A stretch of 64,000 nt of DNA from Pseudanabaena sp. BC1403 (GTDB lineage: Bacteria > Cyanobacteriota > Cyanobacteriia > Pseudanabaenales > Pseudanabaenaceae): assembly GCF_002914585.1 (NCBI RefSeq), contig NZ_PDDM01000002.1, positions 186,001 through 250,000 of the forward strand. Direction: 5' to 3'. The position numbers and the translations under genes were made by a program. Below the pieces are notes generated by a model. The model was given only the letters and a program-made list of their open reading frames with translations, ran no database searches and was not told the DNA's origin. The first letter of the stretch is position 1; the number at the start of each line of letters is the position of its first letter. Below, in pieces: positions 18,697 through 27,722 of this stretch.

Positions 18697-19836
18697 GTGA
18701 CTAATTTAACAAAACTGTTTACTTTCGGAGTCGCAATGATTAGACATACTCTTGCAGATAATCTAGCGGAGGATTTTCATGATGCTGCCAGTCCTGCTGT
18801 TCCGACATTGGCAAATATTTGGGCAAAGAAGTATATTCAAAATTTGCAAGCGGATTCACCCAAGCAGGATATTAAATCTAATAATTTAGAGGAAATCTTA
18901 TCAACAGAGAGACGTGAGGTAACTGCTACAAATTTATTGCAGTCTCTACGCTTCTCTAGCGCTCAGGCATGGGCAAAGACCGAAAATTTATTGATGGGGC
19001 AGTTGCAAACCCATGGTATTGCCGCAGACTTAATCGATCCTTGGGCAATCGCCACCGATTCTCGGTTTCTGTTAGAGCAGGCTCTAAAGGTTTATACAGA
19101 GAATTCTGAAAGTCGCCTTGTAGAGATAGACCTGAACATTGATGGGCAAAAATTGAGTCTAGCCAGCTATACACAGTTACCAACAATTGGACAGCTCTCA
19201 GTTGCGATCGCTCAAAGCGTTGGAAAGATTCGCAAAAAATTCACATCAGTTGATGCGCGCGCGATCGGCTTTGTGAGTATGCAGTTTCATTACAGTGGGC
19301 AGTTACTTCTCGACTCACTTCCACCACTCGAAAAATTGATGGTTAACTCCTACTTCAAAGTCATTGACGATCATCTCTACATGCCCTTGCAAAGATGCTA
19401 TGAAGCGGCTGGGAATCTAGAGTATGACGACATTGCCTTGGAATCTGTGCGTCATTTGCTTACAAGAACTAGTGAAATTGCACGGCAAGTTTCTCAAAAA
19501 ACACTGATTATGCATTCTGACTATCATTGCTATAGCGGTGTGTTGAGCTCACCTCAAATTCGTGTTTCTAGCTTGCGTGACATTGAGATGTTTCAAGTTT
19601 ATCTTTGTCTATGTGTTCTCGAAAAAAGCGTTGCTTCAATTCAGCAAGAGCTTTTCCCCCTCTGTATTATGCTCTATCCACCTTTAAAAGTTAGTTGGGA
19701 ACTAGTGCGCACTTTGTTAAGACTGCTTTCTCAAGAGATGCATAATTGTCTTGGAGAAGAGCATGTTCAGCAGTTTGAGCCATATCTCATCGCCTTGAAT
19801 GAAATGTTTGGTGATGATGTGCTGCCCGAAGCCTGA
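18697..19836 (+). CDS. Conserved hypothetical protein, cytosolic
   Basis: A 379-residue soluble protein that I do not recognise. It has no membrane segment, no signal peptide and no nucleotide-binding motif, and appears mainly alpha-helical. Notable segments are AVPTLANIWAKKYIQNLQ near the N-terminus, a central IGQLSVAIAQSVGKIRKKF, and a C-terminal helical half. The start is GTG at 18697; an ATG at 18736 (MIRHTLADN) is a good alternative. It is probably cyanobacterium-specific. It stands alone, with repeat-rich DNA on both sides. Confidence 0.6.
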   Translation: MTNLTKLFTFGVAMIRHTLADNLAEDFHDAASPAVPTLANIWAKKYIQNLQADSPKQDIKSNNLEEILSTERREVTATNLLQSLRFSSAQAWAKTENLLMGQLQTHGIAADLIDPWAIATDSRFLLEQALKVYTENSESRLVEIDLNIDGQKLSLASYTQLPTIGQLSVAIAQSVGKIRKKFTSVDARAIGFVSMQFHYSGQLLLDSLPPLEKLMVNSYFKVIDDHLYMPLQRCYEAAGNLEYDDIALESVRHLLTRTSEIARQVSQKTLIMHSDYHCYSGVLSSPQIRVSSLRDIEMFQVYLCLCVLEKSVASIQQELFPLCIMLYPPLKVSWELVRTLLRLLSQEMHNCLGEEHVQQFEPYLIALNEMFGDDVLPEA

Positions 19837-19890
19837 TAATAATAAAGCTTGGAATATTAAACCTACAGCTATTTCCGATCAAACTAACCA

Positions 19891-20045
19891 TAATAAATTC
19901 TATAAAAGTGTTGCTTCGCAACACTTTTATACCAAAACACAAAGTGGCGTAGCCACTTTGTGTTTTTAAAACCCTTACAGGGTTTGCTTTTTAATTCACA
20001 GAAGTGTTGTCACGCTTTTGTGAATTGGTATTAAAGAATTTATTA
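19891..20045. repeat. Composite palindromic element of four hairpins with short terminal inverted repeats
   Basis: The ends TAATAAATTCT and AGAATTTATTA are perfect inverted repeats of 11 bp. Inside are consecutive hairpins: arms TATAAAAGTGTTG (loop CTTCG), AAACACAAAGTGGC (loop GTA), AAACCC/GGGTTT, and AATTCACA/TGTGAATT. No target duplication is visible at its borders. It is probably a non-coding mobile or REP-like element. Confidence 0.65.
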
Positions 20046-20094
20046 GTTTGGGTTTGAGCGTAAAGCACTGTAATAAGCTTGGTAAAAAAGTTGC

Positions 20095-20227
20095 CAGTAG
20101 TTTTAGTTATACCCATTGGCTTAGTTAAAAACATGTCGCAAACATACTTTTAACTAAGCCAATTTCAGTACTTTTAGTGCCACTGGTAATGAAAGTACTG
20201 AAATTGGTCTCATAATTAGAATTGTTG
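20095..20227. mobile_element. MITE-like element, complete, with 9-bp target duplication
   Basis: The left end CAGTAGTTTTAGTTAT and right end ATAATTAGAATTGTTG form imperfect 16-bp inverted repeats (11 of 16 paired). The inside holds two hairpins with A-A'-A arm order (CCATTGGC / GCCAATTTC / GAAATTGG). The element is flanked directly by AAAAGTTGC at 20086-20094 and 20228-20236, a perfect 9-bp direct repeat. It is 133 bp long, has no coding capacity, and was inserted about 85 bp upstream of murF. Confidence 0.8.
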
Positions 20228-20312
20228 AAAAGTTGCGCAAACCGAGACTTTTTTACCAAATTTGAGTTTGCCATCCGAAGCACAGAACAGCTACGAACAG
20301 AAAAAATTAAGC

Positions 20313-21698
20313 ATGACCTGTATTTGTACGATTAGCCAAGCGATCGCCATTACATCGGCAATGGTTGCCAATATTGACGAAAACGCGCAAAACAACATAG
20401 AGATAAGGGGCGTTACTTCCGATAGCCGCAAACTTAAAGCTGGTGAGATATTTGTAGCTTTAACTGGCGAGAACTTTGATGGTCATATGTTTGTGGCAAA
20501 AGCGATCGCCCAAGGCGCAGTTGCTGCAATCGTCAGCCGTGAATGGGCGAGCTCAGATGCCGCAGTAGGTTTACCTGTCTTAGCCGTTGACGATATAATT
20601 ACGGCTTACCAAGATCTAGCCCGCTGGTGGCGATCGCAGTTTTTACACCCAGTTGTATCGATTACTGGCTCAGTTGGCAAAACCACCACTAAAGAAATTA
20701 TTGCCAGCATGTTAGCTTGCTATGTCGCCCCCGATCAGCGAGTTCACAAGAGTCAGGCTAACCATAATAATGATATTGGTGTGGCGCAAACTTTGTTGTC
20801 GATTGATCCTGAGCGGGATCGTTTTGTCGTTGTAGAAATGGGGATGCGTGGTCTAGGCGAAATCGAACGCCTTGCCAAAACAGCTTTGCCGACGGTGAGC
20901 GTAATCACTAATGTGGGAACAGCTCATATTGGTAGGTTAGGTTCGCGAGAAGCGATCGCTCAAGCTAAATGTGAACTTTTGGCTGAGACTTCTCCGAATG
21001 GCACTGCCATTCTCAATGCTAGTAATCCCCTTTTGCTGGAAATGGCTAGCAAAGTTTGGCAAGGTAAAACGATCACCTATGGCTTAGGGACTGGGGATAT
21101 CAATGGTGAACTAATTGATCAGCAATTACATGTAGAAGGTCTAACGTGGGACTTGCCCTTACCAGGTCGCCATAATGCTTTAAATTTTTTGGCAGGCTTA
21201 GCAGTTCTCAGGGCATTAAATCTCGATTGGCATCGAACAACTCAAGGGATCGGGAAACTCGATCTTCCGTTTGGTAGAGCGCAGATATATGAGTTGCCTC
21301 AAGATGTGATGATTCTTGATGAGACGTATAATGCTTCCCCTGAAGGGATGCTCGCGGCTCTGCGCCAACTTGCAGATATGCCAGCAAAACGACATTGGGC
21401 AGTTTTGGGGACGATGAAGGAATTGGGAGAGATGTCTACTCAATTGCATCGTCAAGTTGGTGAAGCGATCAGTAAATTGGGAATTGAAGGAGCGATCATC
21501 TTGACCGATGGTGAAGCAGATGCGATTTTGACGGGAGCCAATGGTTCATTGAAATATGCGATCGCCTGTCAGTCCTATGACGATATTACACAGACGCTTT
21601 TGCAAAAAGTTAAAAGTGGCGATCGCATTCTGTTTAAAGCTTCACGATCCGTTGGCATGGATCAAGTTGTCAAGGCATTTCGCCAGACTTGGCAATAG
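20313..21698 (+). CDS. murF: UDP-N-acetylmuramoyl-tripeptide--D-alanyl-D-alanine ligase
   Basis: Cytosolic ATP-dependent ligase that adds D-Ala-D-Ala to UDP-MurNAc-tripeptide, the last soluble step of peptidoglycan precursor synthesis. The N-terminal domain has VTSDSRKLKAGEIFVAL. The central ATPase has GSVGKTTTKE (P-loop), SQANHNNDIG and VVEMGMRGLGEI. The C-terminal domain begins near FGRAQIYELP and contains DETYNASPEGM. The frame is open from a TTG at 20262, but that 17-residue extension abuts the MITE and has no homologous look. ATG 20313 gives 461 residues, normal for MurF. Confidence 0.95.
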   Translation: MTCICTISQAIAITSAMVANIDENAQNNIEIRGVTSDSRKLKAGEIFVALTGENFDGHMFVAKAIAQGAVAAIVSREWASSDAAVGLPVLAVDDIITAYQDLARWWRSQFLHPVVSITGSVGKTTTKEIIASMLACYVAPDQRVHKSQANHNNDIGVAQTLLSIDPERDRFVVVEMGMRGLGEIERLAKTALPTVSVITNVGTAHIGRLGSREAIAQAKCELLAETSPNGTAILNASNPLLLEMASKVWQGKTITYGLGTGDINGELIDQQLHVEGLTWDLPLPGRHNALNFLAGLAVLRALNLDWHRTTQGIGKLDLPFGRAQIYELPQDVMILDETYNASPEGMLAALRQLADMPAKRHWAVLGTMKELGEMSTQLHRQVGEAISKLGIEGAIILTDGEADAILTGANGSLKYAIACQSYDDITQTLLQKVKSGDRILFKASRSVGMDQVVKAFRQTWQ

Positions 21699-21717
21699 TT
21701 TGTCTTTAGTTTGTTTT

Positions 21718-21754
21718 TATATAAATGGCGGCGCGTAGCGCCGCCATTTATATA
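21718..21754. terminator. Convergent hairpin, GTA loop, overlapping the kinase stop
   Basis: A perfect palindrome with 17-bp arms (GGCGC-GTA-GCGCC apex) lies between the murF stop and the convergent histidine kinase, covering the kinase stop codon. It is a likely shared bidirectional terminator, preceded by a T-rich tract on the plus strand. Confidence 0.75.
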
Positions 21755-24700
21755 GTCTTTAGGAGTTGTTGAATAACTGTAATTAAATGAGATAGTTGCA
21801 CAGGTTTGGCGAGATATTCATTCGCACCAACGGCTAAACATTTTTCGCGATCGCCAATCATCGCTAAAGCAGTTAGCGCCACAATGGGAATATTGTTTAT
21901 ATCTGGATTTGCTCGGATACTTTTAATTGCGCTGATTCCATTTAGCACTGGCATTTGAATATCCATCAGAATCAGATCAGGTTTTTGGGCGATCGTCATA
22001 TTGATTGCTTCTTGACCATCAGATGCAAAAATTAGGCGATATCCTCGACTAATTAAATAATTAGAGAAAGTTTCAATATTAATGGGATTATCATCTGCTA
22101 ACAAAATCAAAGGATTAACAGCTAAATTATTCTCTAAATTACTTGCTTGCTTATAACTCTCACTGAAGGAATTTGATGGAAGTTCTAATTTATCTACTTT
22201 ATCTAATTTATCTAATTCAATTGATTCTGTATAGGGCAAAACTATCGAAAAGCAACTTCCTTCGCCAACTTGACTAGCAACACTCACACAGCCTCCATGC
22301 ATTTCCACAAGTTGTTGGACTAGAGTAAGTCCTAAACCTGTGCCTGCGTATTGTCGATTTAGGCTGCTATCAATCTGGACAAAAGCTTGAAATAGATTAC
22401 TAATATCTTCTGGAGAAATGCCAATACCCGTATCAATAATTGAGAAGATCATTACATAAGGGCATTCGGTAGTTATCTTTGTTGTCTCTGCTGCTTGGAG
22501 ATTAACTTCTAGGCAAACACTCCCCCCTTTAGGCGTGAACTTAACCGCATTGCTGAGTAAGTTAATTAAGGCTTGCCTCATGCGTCGTTCATCAACTGTG
22601 ACCATTTTGATGCTGTGGTTGATAGACAACTTGAGCTGAATATTTTTTTGACTGGCAATTTGCTTGACAAATTCTAGGCTGGATTTGCACAGATATTCGA
22701 TCGCTACGGAGCTAAGCTCCAGCTCCAATTTACCTGCACCAATTTTGGCTACATCCAAAATGTCATTAATTAATTCCAATAAATGCCGACCGCTAGTTTC
22801 GATTAGAGATAGCGATCGCATCTGTCGCTCGTTTAAATCTCCAAATACTCCTGTCATCAAACCTTCAGACATTCCCAACACAGCATTTAGTGGAGTCCGC
22901 AGTTCATGGCTCATGTTAGCAAGAAATTCATCCTTAAGTTTCGTCGCCCTAGCTAACTCATTATTAGCCGCGCTCAATTGCTGATTGGTAAATTGAAGCT
23001 CCTGCGTCCGTTGTGCAACTCTTGACTCTAATTGTTGATTGAGTTGATAGAGATCATCAATCGCTTCTTGTCTTTCTATCTCTGCACTCGCCAAAGATTT
23101 TTCAGCTTGCTTGCGATCGCTAATATCTTCGATGACCCCAACTAAAAGTGGTGTCTGACCAACTTCATCCAATATTTTAGAACTAGTTGTTCGTACCCAA
23201 AGCATTTTCCCATCTTGATGAAAAAGTCGTTTTTCCATTTGATAGCTTTCACTTTCACCAGACAAGACTTGAGTACGCAGTCGTAAATTATCTTCTATAT
23301 CTTCAGGCAGCATATTGTCAGTAAATCGCATTAATTGCAATTCACTTTCAGAATAGCCAACCATTTGTTGATAAAAAGGATTAGTCCTAATAAATTTACC
23401 GTCAGCATTCGTAATTGCTATGCCTACAACTGAACGTTCAAACATGGCGCTTAAAAGAGATTCACTTGCTCTTAATCGTTGTCCACTCTCTCTTAAGGCT
23501 ATTTCCGCAATCTTGCGATCGCTAATATCTTCAGCAATGGCAGCCATTTGCTCGATTTTTCCATTAGAATTTTTTAAGGGGAAGCAGCGTCCCCATATCC
23601 ATCGAATATCTCCATCAGGACGAATAATTCGATATTCCTCACTAAAGAATCCACTACTAACTGTCAATTTATAAAGTTGAAGAACTCTATCAATATCTTC
23701 AGGATGGATCGATTGCATCCAAATCTCAGGATTTTGATATAAATACTCGCATGAATGTCCCCAAATCTCAGAATATCGAGGACTCACATACATTACCTTC
23801 CCAGTACTAAACTCACGGATAATAATTGCACCGCGATTATTATCGGCAAATTGACGAAACATATTATTACTGTCAGCTAGTGCAAATGTGCTTGCTTGCA
23901 CTTGGCTCTCCAATAGTTTATTTCGTCCTTGGAGTAACTCTAGTTTCTCTTGCTCTAGTCGAGACATCTTTGTTTCTAGGATCGAGACTAGTTTATAAAT
24001 TTCTGTGAGCTGAAGTGTATTAATCAAGTCACTTTGACCAATGATTCCCTCCATTGTTCCATCTGGATTAGTCACAATCAAGTGATTAATCATTCGCGTT
24101 TGCATTATCTCTCGTACTGACCAAAGTGTCTCATCTGGGCTGACTGTAGCAACTGGAAAGCTCATCACTACCTGTACAGATGTTGTCGCTAGTGCTATCT
24201 CTAAAGCAAGATATTGAACGATATCGCCTTCAGTAACAATTCCCACAGGCAATATGCCTCTATCGCACTCTTCAACGATCACTACTGAACTCACTTTCTG
24301 CTCAAGCATTAAGTTCGCAATCTGTGCTACCGAAGCTCTAGAATCTGCATAAATCACAGAAGTAGTCATAACCTCCCTAGCCTGACGCAAACGCAGCATA
24401 TCGATGGGACGCAATAATTGCCGTAAACTCTCTTGAGTAAGTAATCCAACGATTTCGCCACGATCATTTACTAGGGGTAAATGTTTAATCTGATAGCGAT
24501 GGAAGCGATTAATTGCTACAAGGATGTCGGTAAATTCCCATTCCAAAAGTGATTGAACTGGATAAACCATCACCTCAGCGATCGTAGTTTCGATCAGATT
24601 TTGCACCGAATTTTGGGCTGAAGTTTCAGGATTAGCTTTTTGTCCACATAGCCTAACCAAGTCACGTTCAGTCAAAATGCCAATTAGTTTTTTCCCTTCA

Positions 24701-24909
24701 GTTACTAAAATGCAACTGTTTTGGGCATGAGCTAATTGCAAATTTATTTCTGAGTCAATCTCACATAATAAGTTGCAAGTTTTTCTGCCCACACTCATTA
24801 GGGCGATCGCGTCAGCAACAGTTGCACTTGCTGTGATCGTTAAGGGAGCGCGAATGATCGCCTGTTCAATTGGCACTTCCTGACTATTAGCATACATAGG
24901 TACAACCAC
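21748..24909 (-). CDS. Hybrid sensor histidine kinase: 4 CBS, 2 PAS, HisKA, HATPase, receiver
   Basis: A 1053-residue signalling protein with no membrane segment, so cytosolic. Four CBS motifs (two Bateman modules, about residues 10-300) suggest binding of adenine nucleotides. A coiled coil (about 300-345) leads to two PAS/PAC units (about 345-465 and 485-610). A second coiled coil precedes the HisKA box with SHELRTPLNAVLG, then HATPase_c with N box (ALINLLSNAVKFTP), DTGIGI and GTGLGLTL. The C-terminal receiver has the phospho-acceptor Asp in LILMDIQMPVLNG and Lys in AKPV. It is divergent from the chemotaxis-type operon across 492 bp, so it could regulate that operon. That is inference from position only. 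Confidence 0.92.
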   Translation of the reverse strand: MVVPMYANSQEVPIEQAIIRAPLTITASATVADAIALMSVGRKTCNLLCEIDSEINLQLAHAQNSCILVTEGKKLIGILTERDLVRLCGQKANPETSAQNSVQNLIETTIAEVMVYPVQSLLEWEFTDILVAINRFHRYQIKHLPLVNDRGEIVGLLTQESLRQLLRPIDMLRLRQAREVMTTSVIYADSRASVAQIANLMLEQKVSSVVIVEECDRGILPVGIVTEGDIVQYLALEIALATTSVQVVMSFPVATVSPDETLWSVREIMQTRMINHLIVTNPDGTMEGIIGQSDLINTLQLTEIYKLVSILETKMSRLEQEKLELLQGRNKLLESQVQASTFALADSNNMFRQFADNNRGAIIIREFSTGKVMYVSPRYSEIWGHSCEYLYQNPEIWMQSIHPEDIDRVLQLYKLTVSSGFFSEEYRIIRPDGDIRWIWGRCFPLKNSNGKIEQMAAIAEDISDRKIAEIALRESGQRLRASESLLSAMFERSVVGIAITNADGKFIRTNPFYQQMVGYSESELQLMRFTDNMLPEDIEDNLRLRTQVLSGESESYQMEKRLFHQDGKMLWVRTTSSKILDEVGQTPLLVGVIEDISDRKQAEKSLASAEIERQEAIDDLYQLNQQLESRVAQRTQELQFTNQQLSAANNELARATKLKDEFLANMSHELRTPLNAVLGMSEGLMTGVFGDLNERQMRSLSLIETSGRHLLELINDILDVAKIGAGKLELELSSVAIEYLCKSSLEFVKQIASQKNIQLKLSINHSIKMVTVDERRMRQALINLLSNAVKFTPKGGSVCLEVNLQAAETTKITTECPYVMIFSIIDTGIGISPEDISNLFQAFVQIDSSLNRQYAGTGLGLTLVQQLVEMHGGCVSVASQVGEGSCFSIVLPYTESIELDKLDKVDKLELPSNSFSESYKQASNLENNLAVNPLILLADDNPINIETFSNYLISRGYRLIFASDGQEAINMTIAQKPDLILMDIQMPVLNGISAIKSIRANPDINNIPIVALTALAMIGDREKCLAVGANEYLAKPVQLSHLITVIQQLLKTI

Positions 24910-25401
24910 AGAATTTTATGAAATTTCTATACAAATATCTTTTAACTAAATTCTACTTTAAGTTTCTGGCTTTTACTTGGCATTCACAAATTTTCTGGCG
25001 ATTGCCATTACGAAACTGATTTTCAATTTTACTGAGTTAACTTCCGAATCCAGCAATTCTAAATTTATGAAACCAATTTGGACAATGAATATCACTGGTA
25101 CAGTAAGTTTGTGTCTATATAAGTAATGAGGCTAGCTAAATAATTGTTTCTCCCAGAGCAAAAGAATAATTCCTATAGTATAGTTGTCTTGAATCCGTTC
25201 CCATAACATAGAATCAATCAAAAGGTTTAATTTGATTTGATAGATGTTCTAACTGCATCTATTTTTATTTAATGAGTTTCTTGTGATTACTTGGTAAGCA
25301 AGTATCTATAAAATCAGTTAGGTATTAAAGTAAATGATTGTATTTTAGTTGCTTGTGATTTTCAGTATTGCTCATCCATACTACTTAACAGACCTGCTCT
25401 A
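24910..25401. other. 492-bp divergent regulatory region
   Basis: AT-rich DNA between the divergent histidine kinase and the chemotaxis-type operon. It carries no convincing ORF, none of the long hairpins seen elsewhere, and no HIP1 site. TATA-rich segments (for example TATAGTATAG near 25178) could be -10 elements, but I cannot pair them with a credible -35. The length fits a regulated promoter pair. Confidence 0.5.
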
Positions 25402-26592
25402 GTGGACTCATCAATTCAATTACAACCTAAGTTTATTCAAGATTTGAAGCAAATACATGTCCTGTTTCAACAGGCTACAGGTGAGTTGCTGGTAACTGGG
25501 GACCAAGAGGGAGATCCTACTTGGAATATATATTTTTATCTAGGACGGTTAGTATATGCAACTGGTGGCAAACATCGTGTCCGTAGGTTGGCAAGAGCGA
25601 TTCGTCAGCATTCACCGCACATAAATATCCAAGAATTACTTGGACATGCCACACCCAATACGGAAGCTTGGGAGCTAAAGATCATTGAACAGGCTATTCA
25701 CGAAAATTTACTGACAACAGAGCAGGCGCGGGCGATTATCCAGTCAAGTATTCATGAAGTTTTTTATAGTCTAAGCGATCAAAAGAATCCAAAATCATCT
25801 TGGAAACCCTTAGAAGCTTTAGTGTTTAAGCCTATCGTTGCTTTGCCTACGCTCCAGACCCTAGATAGCGTTGTTGCAGCTCAATCAAGGTGGCAACAGG
25901 CGGGATTGTCACATGTACAGAATATGATTCAAGGGTTTTCCTTTGATTTAGCACCCTATCTGGCTAATCCAGACCAATTAGACTTGATGTTAAATGCCGA
26001 TGCCATCACGAGCAAAACCTATAAAACTCTCAAGAAAATTGTTAATGGCAAAAATACTCTATGGGATCTGTCAATCATCATGCACTGCTCGATGATTGCC
26101 GTGATGCGATCGCTATTACCACTGGTGGTAGATGGTATTGTCGCGTTTCACGAAGTTGCTGATTGGGTTTCACCGAAGTGGAAATTTCCCAGTAAGCCTA
26201 GTAACGTTCCCCTTCGAGGTTTGATTGCTTGCATTGATGACAGTCCTCAAGTTGCAATTGAAATGAGGCGCATCCTTGAGCCGTTGGGCTATGAAGTTTT
26301 GGGCATTACTGAGCCTTTACAAAGTGTTAGTACTTTATTGCAACGTAAGCCCGATTTGATTTTTCTGGATTTGGTGATGCCAAATACTAATGGTTACGAA
26401 TTATGTACTTTTTTACGGAAAACTACGACATTTCAGGAAATACCTATTGTGATTTTGACAGGAAGAGATGGGATGATTGATCGGGTAAGAGCGAAGATGG
26501 CCGGCTCCTCGGATTTTTTGAGCAAACCACCAGATTCTGCGAAGGTTTTGCAAATACTACGTAAGTTTTTGCATCTTGCTCAACCAAATTAG
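25402..26592 (+). CDS. PatA-type response regulator (PATAN/DUF4388 domain plus receiver; PixG/PilG-like)
   Basis: First gene of the chemotaxis-type operon. The N-terminal region (about residues 5-130) resembles the PATAN/DUF4388 domain (ATGELLVTG, WNIYFYLGRLVYATGG). A helical middle segment follows. The C-terminal receiver (about 272-390) has IDDSPQ, phospho-acceptor Asp in LIFLDLVMPNTNGYEL and Lys in LSKPPDS. Synechocystis has orthologous arrangements in pixGHIJL (phototaxis) and in the pilG-pilL (tax3) set that controls type IV pili. The start is GTG at 25402, with no better upstream candidate. It probably transmits the kinase output to the pilus machinery. Confidence 0.87.
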   Translation: MDSSIQLQPKFIQDLKQIHVLFQQATGELLVTGDQEGDPTWNIYFYLGRLVYATGGKHRVRRLARAIRQHSPHINIQELLGHATPNTEAWELKIIEQAIHENLLTTEQARAIIQSSIHEVFYSLSDQKNPKSSWKPLEALVFKPIVALPTLQTLDSVVAAQSRWQQAGLSHVQNMIQGFSFDLAPYLANPDQLDLMLNADAITSKTYKTLKKIVNGKNTLWDLSIIMHCSMIAVMRSLLPLVVDGIVAFHEVADWVSPKWKFPSKPSNVPLRGLIACIDDSPQVAIEMRRILEPLGYEVLGITEPLQSVSTLLQRKPDLIFLDLVMPNTNGYELCTFLRKTTTFQEIPIVILTGRDGMIDRVRAKMAGSSDFLSKPPDSAKVLQILRKFLHLAQPN

Positions 26593-26693
26593 CTTGGAGA
26601 AACTCCTAATTCAACTAATTAACATTCGATAAATTATTGATAATTTATTAATAAATAAAACGGTAGATAAAACAGTAAAGGGAAAGAATTTAT

Positions 26694-27059
26694 ATGAGTA
26701 CAATTTTAGTGGTTGAGGACACAATGACTCAAGCTGAGATTATTACAGGCAGTCTTAGAAATGCTGGCTTTAATACGATTTTGGCAATGAGTGGCGATGA
26801 AGCTAGAACAAAAATCAGCCAACAAAAGCCTAGTGCCATTGTTTTGGACGTGGTTTTACCCAATGAAAGTGGGTTTGAGCTTTGTCGAGATCTTAAGGAC
26901 AAGCCTGAGACTAAGGATATTCCGATCATTCTTTGCTCTACTAAGAGTGGCGAAATGGATAAATTTTGGGGTATGAAACAAGGGGCTTCAGCTTATCTGA
27001 CCAAGCCCGTAGATGTTGCTGAACTGATCCGCACAATTAAGTTGTTAGTAAAAGATTAG
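26694..27059 (+). CDS. CheY-like single-domain response regulator (PixH/PilH-like)
   Basis: A 121-residue stand-alone receiver with acidic pair in VVEDT, phospho-acceptor Asp in AIVLDVVLPNESGFEL, switch Ser/Thr in ILCSTKSG and Lys in YLTKPVDV. There is no output domain, so it works by protein contact or as a phosphate sink for the CheA-like kinase downstream. A GGGAAAG ribosome-binding site precedes the ATG. It lies 101 bp after the PatA-type gene and 13 bp before the CheW gene, as in the pix and pil operons. Confidence 0.92.
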   Translation: MSTILVVEDTMTQAEIITGSLRNAGFNTILAMSGDEARTKISQQKPSAIVLDVVLPNESGFELCRDLKDKPETKDIPIILCSTKSGEMDKFWGMKQGASAYLTKPVDVAELIRTIKLLVKD

Positions 27060-27072
27060 GAAGGCGATCGCC

Positions 27073-27600
27073 ATGACAAATCAGACGATTAGTAGTCAGA
27101 AAAAATCAACTCAGCTAACTAAGTCTCAGGCTGTGGTTGAGCAATTTCTGTCATTTTATTTGGATGCAGATCAGCAATCTTTATTGCCAACTCAGCAATT
27201 ACTCGAAATCGTCAAGGTTAGTCTGACACAAATAACGGCGATCGCAGGTTTGGCTCCTAGCATTATGGGTATATATAACTGGCGCGGAGATGTGATCTGG
27301 GTCGTTGATTTAGCTAGTCTTTTAGGATATAAGCCTCTTTATGCACAGCAATATGAACAGGAGAAACTTCAGGACAAATGCCACATTATATTGCTGCGTA
27401 GTCAAGATAATGTAATTGGCTTGGCAGTGCAGCATGTGGGGCAGATAGTGAAATGTGATATTTCCAAAATTCAAACTTCAGCTTTAACATTTGCAAATCC
27501 AGCAATGATGCAAGCTTGTCGAGGCTATTGGTTAAGTGGTTCGGAGGAAACTTTTTTAGTGCTTGATGGCGATGCGATCGCCGAAATTGTAAGTACATAG
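27073..27600 (+). CDS. CheW-like scaffold protein (PixI/PilI-like)
   Basis: A 175-residue CheW-domain protein coupling the methyl-accepting proteins to the CheA-type kinase. Visible family features are LLPTQQLLEIVKV at the start of the barrel, GLAPSIMGIYNWRGDVIWVVDLA (the conserved NWRG segment) and VIGLAVQHVGQIVK. An AGGAAGG ribosome-binding site lies in the 13-bp gap. It is translated from the same transcript as the CheY-like gene. Confidence 0.92.
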   Translation: MTNQTISSQKKSTQLTKSQAVVEQFLSFYLDADQQSLLPTQQLLEIVKVSLTQITAIAGLAPSIMGIYNWRGDVIWVVDLASLLGYKPLYAQQYEQEKLQDKCHIILLRSQDNVIGLAVQHVGQIVKCDISKIQTSALTFANPAMMQACRGYWLSGSEETFLVLDGDAIAEIVST

Positions 27601-27722
27601 ATTAATTTCTGAACATAACCATGTCATGATTTCATCGTAATTTTTCTGAGATTTGACGGATTGAAAATTACAAAATTTCATTTTTTAATGCTTTTTTAGA
27701 TGTTTAGGGAGCAGAATCAATA

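Noticed and set aside
20262-20312. Upstream extension of murF from TTG 20262
   Set aside because: It begins in DNA just after the MITE, lacks family similarity, and ATG 20313 gives a normal-length enzyme.
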